Source of the DNA: JAAYDS01 sp012729155
Lineage (GTDB): Bacteria; Chloroflexota; Anaerolineae; UBA1429
Direction: 5' to 3'
DNA length: 64,000 bases
Assembly: GCA_036774405.1 (NCBI GenBank)
Contig: DAIPBO010000001.1
Span: forward strand, 186,001 to 250,000
Shown here in pieces: positions 17,305 to 24,515 of this stretch; the stretch's first letter is position 1; every line of letters starts with the position of its first letter. Made by a program: the position numbers and the translations under genes. Under the pieces are notes generated by a model that was not told the origin of the DNA, searched no databases, and was given only the letters and a program-made list of their open reading frames with translations.

Positions 17305-17922
17305 TCAGGCGCATTGATCAGGGCTGGCGGGGCGCGCCCGCGGAGGCCGGCGCTGCTGGCCAGATTCGTGCGTTTCGGCATGAATCGATACGACCGGTGC
17401 CCCTGCCGGGTAAAGCCGTGCTTCGATGGCCTCTACCAGCCCCCAGTCGGCGGCCTCTACCGGGCTCAGCGTGCGCCGCTGATGCATGGCGGCGATCACC
17501 TGTTCGCCGCTGCGGTTGCTGTTGGCAGCGATGACGCGCGCAATGTTCTCTACATCCATACGCAGCCGGTCGAGCTGTTCGACGAGCTGCGGCTCCTCAA
17601 AGCTGGCGTTCTTAAAGTTGACCACCGGTGTGTGCAGCGAAAAGCGCGCCTGTGGCACCGACAGCCGCCGTGCGCCACCGCAATAGAGCACCACGCCGAT
17701 CGAATCCACGCTGCCGAAATTGTGAGTGGTGATGTGCGCCGGTATGCCCTTGAGGTAGTTGTAGGCCGATAGTCCGTGGAACACGCTGCCGCCAGGCGAA
17801 GAGATTAGCAGCACAAACTCGTCAACGCCGCGGCTCAACTGACCGTCGATGGCCTGCATCAGTGCATTGATCGAGCCCTCGACGATAGGCGCAAAGAAGC
17901 GGATCACGACGGGACCAGACAC
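17305..17922 (-). CDS. ClpP-like serine protease
   Basis: Protein of 205 residues in the ClpP/crotonase fold. The first strand is VVIRFFAPIVEGSINALMQA, the oxyanion segment is LLISSPGGSVFHGLSAYNYL near residues 42-60, the nucleophile region FGSVDSIGVVLYCGGARR carries Ser near residue 77, and the His is in RFSLHTP near 100. These match the SPGG, Ser and His motifs of ClpP-like peptidases, although the GASM context is altered. GTG 17922 follows GGGGAGG at 6 nt. It is not beside clpX. The last 30 residues are basic and disordered. It may process a membrane or export substrate. Confidence 0.75.
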   Translation of the reverse strand: MSGPVVIRFFAPIVEGSINALMQAIDGQLSRGVDEFVLLISSPGGSVFHGLSAYNYLKGIPAHITTHNFGSVDSIGVVLYCGGARRLSVPQARFSLHTPVVNFKNASFEEPQLVEQLDRLRMDVENIARVIAANSNRSGEQVIAAMHQRRTLSPVEAADWGLVEAIEARLYPAGAPVVSIHAETHESGQQRRPPRARPASPDQCA

Positions 17923-17963
17923 GGGCGCCTCCCCAACCAGTGGCGTTAGCGATTGGCGGCAGT

Positions 17964-18983
17964 CTACCGCGTCATGGTCAATTCTGCCAGCAGCGCGCAA
18001 TGGTCCGAGACGTCGCCGCACAGCACGCGCGCTCGCGTAGCACGCAGCGGTTGGGAATACATCACATAGTCGATGCGCACCAGTGCAAAGGGTATGGGCC
18101 GGCCGCGCACCGACCAACCCTGTGGAAAGGTCAGACCCAGCCCCCAGCCTGCTCGTGTGTAGGCGTCAGACAAGCGCATCCGCGCGACACGATAGGCAAG
18201 TGACTGCTCGCTGGCATTGAGGTCGCCAAGCAGCAGCACAGGCAAGCCCAGCGCGAGCTGCTCATCGAGCAACTCGGCCAGGTCATGGTCCAGATCGCGG
18301 TACGATACCCCCAGAGGCAACGGCATGCCCAACAGGCGCACTGGCCGTGGCGAGTAGGGGTGCACCACAATCACGCGCCAGTCTCCACCTGGCATGGCCA
18401 CCGTGGCCAGCAGCGCCCCACCAGGCTTGTGAGCCAGGGAGCGCCACTCATGGTCGCGTATGGGGTGGCGGGTGTAGATCGCCACGTCCGAGCGCCAGGC
18501 ATCGCTGCTCTGATGCGGATAGCGCTCGCCCAACGCCCTGGCGAGATACGCCTCTGCCGAGGGTGCCAGCTCTTGCACCGCCAGCAGGTCTACGGGGTGG
18601 GCAAGCAGCGCGTCGGCGAGCTCCTCTGGCGCGTGGAACTCGTAGCGCAGGTTGTAGGTCAACACCGTCGCCGGCTGTTCGTGGGCTTGCGGTGCAGACG
18701 TTCGTAATGTCGGGGCGATGAGCCTGCCGCCGTACAGCGTCAGAAACAGGCCCAGCGCCACACCATGCAGGGCCAGGCTGCCACGCGCTCGCGCGATCCA
18801 GGCCAACGGCAAACTGGCGAGCAGCGGTGCAAAGAGAAACGGCATGAAGGCCGCGGCCAGTGCCAGCAGTGAGACCTCGCGCGGCAGCCAGAGCTGCCAG
18901 CCCACAAAGAGGACCAGACCCGCGGCGTACAGGCCGGTGAGCAGGCCCACCGCCGACGACAGCCAGCGCCCTGCTTGCTTCAT
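17964..18983 (-). CDS. Endonuclease/exonuclease/phosphatase family protein with membrane anchor
   Basis: Protein of 339 residues. Three hydrophobic helices occupy about residues 5-100 (VGLLTGLYAAGLVLFVGWQL, LLALAAAFMPFLFAPLL, LALHGVALGLFLTLYGG). The EEP domain follows from about 115: VLTYNLRY, DLLAVQELAPSAEA with the metal Glu, VVHPYSP, LLLGDLNASEQSL with the Asp-x-Asn pair, RIDYVMYS and the final GDVSDHCAL with Asp-His. All catalytic positions are present. The catalytic domain is probably outside or facing the membrane, acting on nucleic acid or phospholipid. The start at ATG 18983 is chosen by the gap to the upstream gene. Confidence 0.85.
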   Translation of the reverse strand: MKQAGRWLSSAVGLLTGLYAAGLVLFVGWQLWLPREVSLLALAAAFMPFLFAPLLASLPLAWIARARGSLALHGVALGLFLTLYGGRLIAPTLRTSAPQAHEQPATVLTYNLRYEFHAPEELADALLAHPVDLLAVQELAPSAEAYLARALGERYPHQSSDAWRSDVAIYTRHPIRDHEWRSLAHKPGGALLATVAMPGGDWRVIVVHPYSPRPVRLLGMPLPLGVSYRDLDHDLAELLDEQLALGLPVLLLGDLNASEQSLAYRVARMRLSDAYTRAGWGLGLTFPQGWSVRGRPIPFALVRIDYVMYSQPLRATRARVLCGDVSDHCALLAELTMTR

Positions 18984-19029
18984 CGCAGCGCGTCGGCCTG
19001 ACGGCGCCACCCATGCCCAGGCGCCGGCA

Positions 19030-19632
19030 TCACGGGTACCACACGCTCGAGGCGGCAACCTGCACCCGTCTGCCGACCAGGGTGAGGCCCTCCATCTCGA
19101 GGAGGGCGCGCTTCATCGCCAGCCCACCCTGATAGCCGCCCAACGATAGGTCGGCGCGCAGCGCCCGATGGCAGGGGATGAGCAAAGGAAAGGGATTTCT
19201 GGCCAGCGCAGAGCCAACGGCGCGCGCAGCCTCGGGGGCGCCGAGATGAGCCGCCAGGCGGCCATAGGTGGTGACGCACCCGCGCGGCACGGCATGCTCT
19301 GCATGTAGAACCCGTCGCTGAAAGTCGGGACACAGCGCAAGGTCGGCCAGCGCCAGGCTGAGTGTGTCTGCCTCGCCCCGCAAGGTGCGGGTGAGCGTGC
19401 CGGCCAGAATCGCCATCACTGGGTGCTCGCCAGGCATGATGCCTAGATGCTCAGCCAGAGCCTGCGGCAAGGGCGAGGCGCCGTCTCGAGGCAGATAGAT
19501 GCGCCGCAGCAGGGCGCGCATATGGCCCTCATGCAGGCGCTCTTCGCGCCAGACCAGCACCAGCTCGCCAAAAGGCGTCGCGCTGGTCGTATAGTGGCTG
19601 CCCAGACGAGCCTGTGCCGCTATCGTGTTCAC
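19030..19632 (-). CDS. ogt: Methylated-DNA-protein cysteine S-methyltransferase
   Basis: Direct-reversal DNA repair protein of 200 residues that moves the alkyl group from O6-alkylguanine to its own Cys. The C-terminal domain has the arginine-finger helix (CVTTYGRLAAHLGAPEAARA), the Asn-hinge and active site NPFPLLIPCHRAL with the acceptor Cys in PCHR near residue 153, and GGYQGGLAMKRALLEMEG. The N-terminal domain is short and diverged. Its ATG overlaps the stop of the nitroreductase gene, indicating an operon. It could be named ogt or mgmT. Confidence 0.92.
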   Translation of the reverse strand: MNTIAAQARLGSHYTTSATPFGELVLVWREERLHEGHMRALLRRIYLPRDGASPLPQALAEHLGIMPGEHPVMAILAGTLTRTLRGEADTLSLALADLALCPDFQRRVLHAEHAVPRGCVTTYGRLAAHLGAPEAARAVGSALARNPFPLLIPCHRALRADLSLGGYQGGLAMKRALLEMEGLTLVGRRVQVAASSVWYP

Positions 19633-20207
19633 TCGCCGCGCGCCCCTTTGCCGGCGAGCAGGCTGCCCGGGCGTCGGTCGCGTGGGCGTGCGGTGTCATA
19701 GTGCTGCCAGTGGACCGCCGTCGGCAGGTACTGGGTGCGCGGCTCTTTGGCCTCGGCGGGATAGCCCAGGTAGACAATGCCGATGGGCACTACCTGGGCA
19801 GGGATGTCGAGGAGCGCGCGGATCGCACCTCGGTCAAAGCCGCCGATCCACACCGAGCCCAGGCCCATCGCCACAGCAGCGATCAGCATGTTCTCGATGG
19901 CAGCACAACAGTCGGCGCCACCATCATCATCATCCCAGGGGATCAGTTCGGGGCAGCCGCAGACCACGATGGCCGCTGGGGCATTATAGTGACCGTTCTC
20001 GGGGATAACCTCGCGTAGGCGTGCCATGCCCTCGGGCTCGCTGACGACGACAAACTCCCAGGGCTGGATGTTACACGCCGACGGCGCCGCCATGGCCGCC
20101 TGCAGCAAACGGACGAGCTTGGCCTGCTCCACTGGCTGGTCGCGGTAGAGCCTGATGCTGCGGCGCGCATACAGCGCATCGAACACGTGCTGTTCGCTCA
20201 GGTTCAT
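19629..20207 (-). CDS. Nitroreductase-family FMN oxidoreductase
   Basis: FMN-dependent NAD(P)H oxidoreductase of 192 residues. RRSIRLYRDQPVEQAKLVRL at the N-terminus, APSACNIQPWEFVVVS (FMN contact) near 40 and ENMLIAAVAMGLGSVWIGGF near 110 are family hallmarks, and the C-terminal VPIGIVYLGYPAEAKEPR completes the fold. It likely reduces nitroaromatics, quinones or flavins. It shares a 4-nt overlap with ogt downstream. A second family member lies at 30728-31246. Confidence 0.9.
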   Translation of the reverse strand: MNLSEQHVFDALYARRSIRLYRDQPVEQAKLVRLLQAAMAAPSACNIQPWEFVVVSEPEGMARLREVIPENGHYNAPAAIVVCGCPELIPWDDDDGGADCCAAIENMLIAAVAMGLGSVWIGGFDRGAIRALLDIPAQVVPIGIVYLGYPAEAKEPRTQYLPTAVHWQHYDTARPRDRRPGSLLAGKGARGE

Positions 20208-20272
20208 CGTTCACCTCTCGTACTCAAAGTGCTCACTCGGTAGACGGCGCTACGCATGCGTATGGCCTTTGT

Positions 20273-20695
20273 CTATGCGATACGGGTGGCGCGGCGGCCA
20301 GCCTGACGTCGTAGCCACAGGGCATCGAGCAGCAGGGCAAGGACCATACCGGCCAGGTCGGCGGCCAGATCACGCCACGAGGCACTGCGCAGCGGCGAAA
20401 GGCCCTGCAGCAGCTCCTCGGCGGCGGCCAACGCCAAGATCAGCACCGGCCCCACCGGCATAGTCAGCGCGCCGCAGCGCACGCCCAGTCGCTGCAGGCT
20501 ACGATGCATCAGATAGGCAAGCAGGCCATAGAGGGCCATATGTCCGTACACGTCATAGTGGGGCAACAGTCCGATAATCGCCGGGATACGCCCCGCATAG
20601 GCCACCGCAAAGATCGCAGCCAGCCCCACGGCAAAGGCGGCGCCGGCCAACCGCCAGAGCGTCGCGTGCGGGTCGGGCTGTCGGGTCAGGTACAT
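20273..20695 (-). CDS. VanZ-like membrane protein
   Basis: Small membrane protein of 140 residues with four predicted helices. The pattern IIGLLPHYDVYGHMALYGLLAYL and the later AEELLQGLSPLRSASWRDLAADLAG is the conserved Lys/His-Glu-Asp layout of VanZ-like proteins, known from teicoplanin resistance but mostly of unknown function. ATG 20695 follows TTTGGGAGACGTC. Nothing in the neighbourhood suggests glycopeptide resistance. Confidence 0.8.
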   Translation of the reverse strand: MYLTRQPDPHATLWRLAGAAFAVGLAAIFAVAYAGRIPAIIGLLPHYDVYGHMALYGLLAYLMHRSLQRLGVRCGALTMPVGPVLILALAAAEELLQGLSPLRSASWRDLAADLAGMVLALLLDALWLRRQAGRRATRIA

Positions 20696-20823
20696 GACGT
20701 CTCCCAAAGCATGCTGTGGTGTTGACGCTGTGACGGCGATGCGGGTTCCCGTTATGCGATGGCTTTGACGCACGCACTCTGGCCGCCCACGGCTGGCGGG
20801 GCTCGCTAACCAATCCGCTCGCC

Positions 20824-22281
20824 TCAGGAGCCCTGGTCTGCCAGTCGCCCCTCAATGGCAAGGACGGCGCAGGGCGGCACTCGCAATGCTCCCCCCTTTG
20901 GCCAGGCCCGTTCCACTGGGGCGAACACGTCGGGCTGATACTCGTCCACCTCGGCAAAGGGCGGTGCGGCGATTTCCCAGGCCTCAAGGTCGCCCAGCGA
21001 GTATCCAGGGGCCCGAAGGTCGATGTCAATGGCAGTGTCGGGTGACGGGTTGACCAGGTGCACGTACAAGCGGTTGCCCGTGCGGCTGGCGGTAACGTCG
21101 AGCCCGCCTGTCGCCTGCACCCCCACGGCCTGCGCGCCCACATGATGACGGTACAGAGACATGACGCTACCGACCGGCAGCAGATAGGCTCGCCCTGCAG
21201 AGGGCGGCGTCGGCAGCATCAGGGCGTTGACGAACCACCGATTCCCGCAAAAGTCGGCCGCAGTGGCGATGGCGAGGGCATCGCCATGTCGCTCGTGCAC
21301 ATTGAGCAGACGTGCGTTGGCCACACCCGCGGCCCAGGTCGACAGCACGTCGTTGCGGTTGCGGCCAGGTAATGTCAGGTGGCATTCGGTCAGCGCCAGT
21401 GGTATGTCTGCGCCCTGCAGGCTGGCGCGCATTTGTTGGATGCGCTCGTCGTGCAGGGAGGCCGCGCCCATCAGCAGATCGTAGGCATGGGCAGGGTCAG
21501 AGCGCCAACGCGGCCATGACCAGCCGTCGGCCGGCAGGTTGAACATGTGATGAAAGGCCAGCATGTCCAGCTCCTGGCCAGCGACGTCGAGCATGGTGTG
21601 CGACCAAAAGGTCCCATCCTCCTGACGATCACCCCAGCCGATGAGGGCGACGCCTGCGTCGACGGCGCGCATGGCGCGGGCAAAGGCGAGCGTTCGTTGG
21701 GCGGCGGTCTGGGCATCCCACCCGCCGTGGCCGTAGGAGGTCTCGTTGCCGAGCTGCCAGTGACGGACATTGTAGGGCGATTTCACACCGTGGCTGCGTC
21801 GCAGGGCGTTGTCGGGGTCGTTGCAGTAGGCCAACCAGGCGGCGGCTTCTTCAGGGCCGCCCACGCGGGGGCGGCCGTCTGGGTCGATGCGCCAATGATC
21901 GCGGCCATCACCCTCCAGGTTGACGCAGATGAGCGGCGCTGCGCCCACCTCACGGCCCAGGCTGAGGAACTCGTGGGTGCCCACGCGGTGACTCTCGATG
22001 CCGCCCCACAGCAGGTTGTGGTAGGGCTCGCGCTGACTGATAGGCCCCACACCCTCGTGCCAGCGATAGTACGAGGCCAGACAGCCGCCCCAACGCAGCA
22101 TCGTGGGCGCCAGCGTGCGGGTGGCTGCTAGCATATCCTGGCGCCAGTCGCCGCGGGCCATATCCCAGGCCGCCTCGACAGAGCTGTCGGTGGTTCCCAG
22201 CGGTTCAATGAACTGCATGTAGAGGTAGGGCGACAGTGGGTAGCGTGGCGTGGGGTCTATGCGCAACGTATGCATGGTCAT
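20824..22281 (-). CDS. GH51-like alpha-L-arabinofuranosidase
   Basis: Retaining glycoside hydrolase of 485 residues, (beta/alpha)8 barrel plus C-terminal beta-sandwich. The acid/base Glu is in VRHWQLGNETSYG near residue 165, and the nucleophile Glu is probably in LALTECHLTLPG near 290. An early LRWGGCLASYYRWHEGVGP resembles the GH51 LRYPGG...YxWxDGxGP motif. There is no signal peptide, so it acts on imported oligosaccharides. AGGAG 7 nt upstream favours ATG 22281 over the longer frame to 22404. A minus-strand promoter (TGACAA-16-TATCAT) is visible near 22340-22365. A related clan-A family is the alternative. Confidence 0.82.
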   Translation of the reverse strand: MTMHTLRIDPTPRYPLSPYLYMQFIEPLGTTDSSVEAAWDMARGDWRQDMLAATRTLAPTMLRWGGCLASYYRWHEGVGPISQREPYHNLLWGGIESHRVGTHEFLSLGREVGAAPLICVNLEGDGRDHWRIDPDGRPRVGGPEEAAAWLAYCNDPDNALRRSHGVKSPYNVRHWQLGNETSYGHGGWDAQTAAQRTLAFARAMRAVDAGVALIGWGDRQEDGTFWSHTMLDVAGQELDMLAFHHMFNLPADGWSWPRWRSDPAHAYDLLMGAASLHDERIQQMRASLQGADIPLALTECHLTLPGRNRNDVLSTWAAGVANARLLNVHERHGDALAIATAADFCGNRWFVNALMLPTPPSAGRAYLLPVGSVMSLYRHHVGAQAVGVQATGGLDVTASRTGNRLYVHLVNPSPDTAIDIDLRAPGYSLGDLEAWEIAAPPFAEVDEYQPDVFAPVERAWPKGGALRVPPCAVLAIEGRLADQGS

Positions 22282-22475
22282 GACAGGCTCCTGGCGGCCC
22301 CACGTGGGCCTTTCGAGTGTTGTTGGGCTCATGATATAATGGCCGTCGGCTTTTGTCATCAGAGCGAGCGGGCCTCGCGCTGGCGAGCCCTGAGCAAAGC
22401 CCATAGACTGTGACTCTAGAGTGCTTACAGGACGACAGGGCGAATCAGAAGGCTCGTGAGGACAGCAAAGCGAAC

Positions 22476-23045
22476 ATGACGTTAGCGAACGTACTGCTCA
22501 TTGCCCTGGGGCTGGCCATGGACTCGTTCTCCGTCTCCATCTGCTCGGGGGCCATGTGTGGGCGCGTCGACCTCAAGCAGGCTCTGCGCGTTGGGTTCAC
22601 CATGGGCGGCTTTCAGGCCATGATGCCCGTGATCGGCTGGGCCGCGGCGTCGCTGCTGGCGAGCTATGTCCAGCGTTTTGACCACTGGATCGCGTTCGGC
22701 CTGCTGGCGTTGATCGGCGGCAAGATGCTCTGGGAGGCGCTGCGCGGCGACGGCGAGTGCGAGTTTCTGATGCTAGACAGCTGGCGTATGCTCGCTCTGC
22801 TGGGCGTGGCAACCAGCATCGATGCGCTGGCTGTGGGCATCTCCTTTGCGTTTCTTGGGGCTGGTATCGCGATGCCGGCAGCGGTGATTGGGGTAGTGTG
22901 TCTGGCTCTGTCGATTACGGGTGTCTATCTCGGGCGACGAGCTGGCGACTGGCTCCGAGAGTGGACCCCTGCTGTGGGGGGCGTGGTGCTGATCGCCATG
23001 GGTGTGCGCATCCTTATCGAGCACCTCAGCGCGGCGGCGGCCTAG
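22476..23045 (+). CDS. mntP: Manganese efflux pump MntP
   Basis: Six-helix membrane exporter of 189 residues that removes Mn2+. Both inverted-repeat signature motifs are present: LGLAMDSFSVSICSGAM in helix 1 and ATSIDALAVGISFAFLG in helix 4, each with the conserved Asp. ATG 22476 is placed at the start of helix 1; the ribosome site (GTGAGGAC) is weak. A TATAAT at 22335-22340 may be its -10. I looked for a Mn2+ (yybP-ykoY) riboswitch upstream and saw none. The acetyltransferase at 23051 follows within 6 nt. Confidence 0.93.
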   Translation: MTLANVLLIALGLAMDSFSVSICSGAMCGRVDLKQALRVGFTMGGFQAMMPVIGWAAASLLASYVQRFDHWIAFGLLALIGGKMLWEALRGDGECEFLMLDSWRMLALLGVATSIDALAVGISFAFLGAGIAMPAAVIGVVCLALSITGVYLGRRAGDWLREWTPAVGGVVLIAMGVRILIEHLSAAAA

Positions 23046-23050
23046 CCACG

Positions 23051-23638
23051 ATGACCATCTATCGCGCGCTGGCTCCAGAGGAGTTGGGGCGCATTCGCGA
23101 TAGAGACCGCTCAGAACGCGTGACGCACGGTTATGTGCAGCATGGCAGCGAGATCGAGCGGCGCGAGGTAGAGTGGGACATCCCCACCTTTGATCGCTAT
23201 GGCGATGGCCCGTGGAGTGTGGCTCGCAAGGCCGCAGAGTGGAAGGCCATCGCAGAGCAAAGCGAGGCTTTTGGAGCGCTGGATAGCGAGCGACTGCTGG
23301 GGGTCTGTGTACTACGCCATCGCCTGCGTGCCGACATGGTCGACATGGCCGAGCTGGCCGTGCTGCACGTAGATCGCGCTCACCGCGGTCAGGGCATTGG
23401 GCGCCGCCTGGCCATCATGGGCATAGCCGCCGCGCAGGCCAGCGGCGCCAGGGCGATCTATGTATCTGCCTCTGATGCTGAACGCGCCGTTCGATTCCAC
23501 CTGGGCCTCGGGTTTTGCCCGACGGCCACCGCTGACCCAACACGGCTGGCCCAAGAGCCTACCGATATCCGCATGGTGCTAAGGTTTGGGCTAGACGATG
23601 CTGCTTGCCCCTGCAAGGGCAATCTCAAAGTGCGATAG
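23051..23638 (+). CDS. GNAT-family N-acetyltransferase
   Basis: Protein of 195 residues. The acetyl-CoA loop is AHRGQGIGRRLAIMGI near residue 115, preceded by the beta-strand MAELAVLHVDRA and followed by ASGARAIYVSASDAERAVRF and the HLGLGF motif. The N-terminal 80 residues carry charged residues and SVARKAAEWKAI, perhaps the substrate side. It lies between mntP and the membrane protein at 23648 in a tight operon. The acceptor is unknown. Confidence 0.88.
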   Translation: MTIYRALAPEELGRIRDRDRSERVTHGYVQHGSEIERREVEWDIPTFDRYGDGPWSVARKAAEWKAIAEQSEAFGALDSERLLGVCVLRHRLRADMVDMAELAVLHVDRAHRGQGIGRRLAIMGIAAAQASGARAIYVSASDAERAVRFHLGLGFCPTATADPTRLAQEPTDIRMVLRFGLDDAACPCKGNLKVR

Positions 23639-23647
23639 AGGAGCAAC

Positions 23648-24442
23648 TTGGATCCCTTTTGGTACAAGCTCGCCTTGAGTTTTGGCGTGGGCGGTCTCTG
23701 GATCACCCTGACGACCGTCGCAGCTGAGCGGTTTGGAAGCCGTATCGGTGGGTTCCTGGGGGGCGTCCCCTCTACCATCGTCGTGGCCTTGCTGTTCATC
23801 GGGTGGAGCGATGGCATCGCGATGGCGCGCGCCACGACCACCGCCTTTCCCCTGGCCTTTAGCGTCAATGCACTTTATCTGATCACCTACGCCGCCCTGG
23901 CCCGGCATGGCGCTTTTGTAGCCATGGCCGGCGCCGTAGCCGCCTGGGCAGTGGGGCAAGCGGCGGTGCTCTCGTTGCCTCGTATCCCCTTTGGTGTCAG
24001 CCTCGTGGCGGTGGCGCCGGCGCTGGTGGCCGGCTATCTGATTCTCGAGAAAGGGCTGGGTGTACGTGCTGCAGGCGGCTACCAGGTGCGCTACACCTGG
24101 GGCGCGATCGTGTGGCGCGCTTTACTTGCTGGTAGTATCATAGCCTTGACGGTGGGAATGGCACGCGTCGGAGGGCCCGTGGTGGGGGCGGCCATGGGCG
24201 CGTTTCCGGCCGTATTCACCTCGACGCTACTCATTGCCTCGCGCCAGGCGGGGGCGTCTTTTGCCCGCGGCATGACCACTTCGATGCTGGTCAGTGCCCT
24301 GGTTAATGTGGTCATGTATGTAGTCGCCTTTCGCTTCTGGTCTGGCCATTTGGGTCTTTTTGCGAGTACAATGGCATCACTTGCGGTTTCATTGGTTACT
24401 GTGGTGTTGACGCTGCAATTCGTGCGACGCTACGTGAGCTAG
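23648..24442 (+). CDS. Duplicated multi-helix membrane protein of unknown function
   Basis: Membrane protein of 264 residues with about eight helices and a clear internal duplication. ERFGSRIGGFLGGVPSTIVV in the first half aligns with ARVGGPVVGAAMGAFPAVFT in the second, and NALYLITYA aligns with NVVMYVVAF. The repeated G-G-x-P-S/A segment resembles GlpM/DUF3147-like proteins, but I cannot name the family with certainty. It has a TTG start with GAGGAG upstream. It forms the third gene of the mntP operon. A transport role is plausible from the duplication but unproven. Confidence 0.65.
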   Translation: MDPFWYKLALSFGVGGLWITLTTVAAERFGSRIGGFLGGVPSTIVVALLFIGWSDGIAMARATTTAFPLAFSVNALYLITYAALARHGAFVAMAGAVAAWAVGQAAVLSLPRIPFGVSLVAVAPALVAGYLILEKGLGVRAAGGYQVRYTWGAIVWRALLAGSIIALTVGMARVGGPVVGAAMGAFPAVFTSTLLIASRQAGASFARGMTTSMLVSALVNVVMYVVAFRFWSGHLGLFASTMASLAVSLVTVVLTLQFVRRYVS

Positions 24443-24515
24443 CCATCACAAGGGCATCGTGAAGCGAGCCGTACTCGTGGGTCGCACATGAGCGCAAGGG
24501 AAAGGGGTGTCCAGC

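Noticed and set aside
22282..22475. Manganese (yybP-ykoY) riboswitch ahead of mntP
   Set aside because: I looked for the conserved multi-loop motif and found no match; only a TATAAT is visible.
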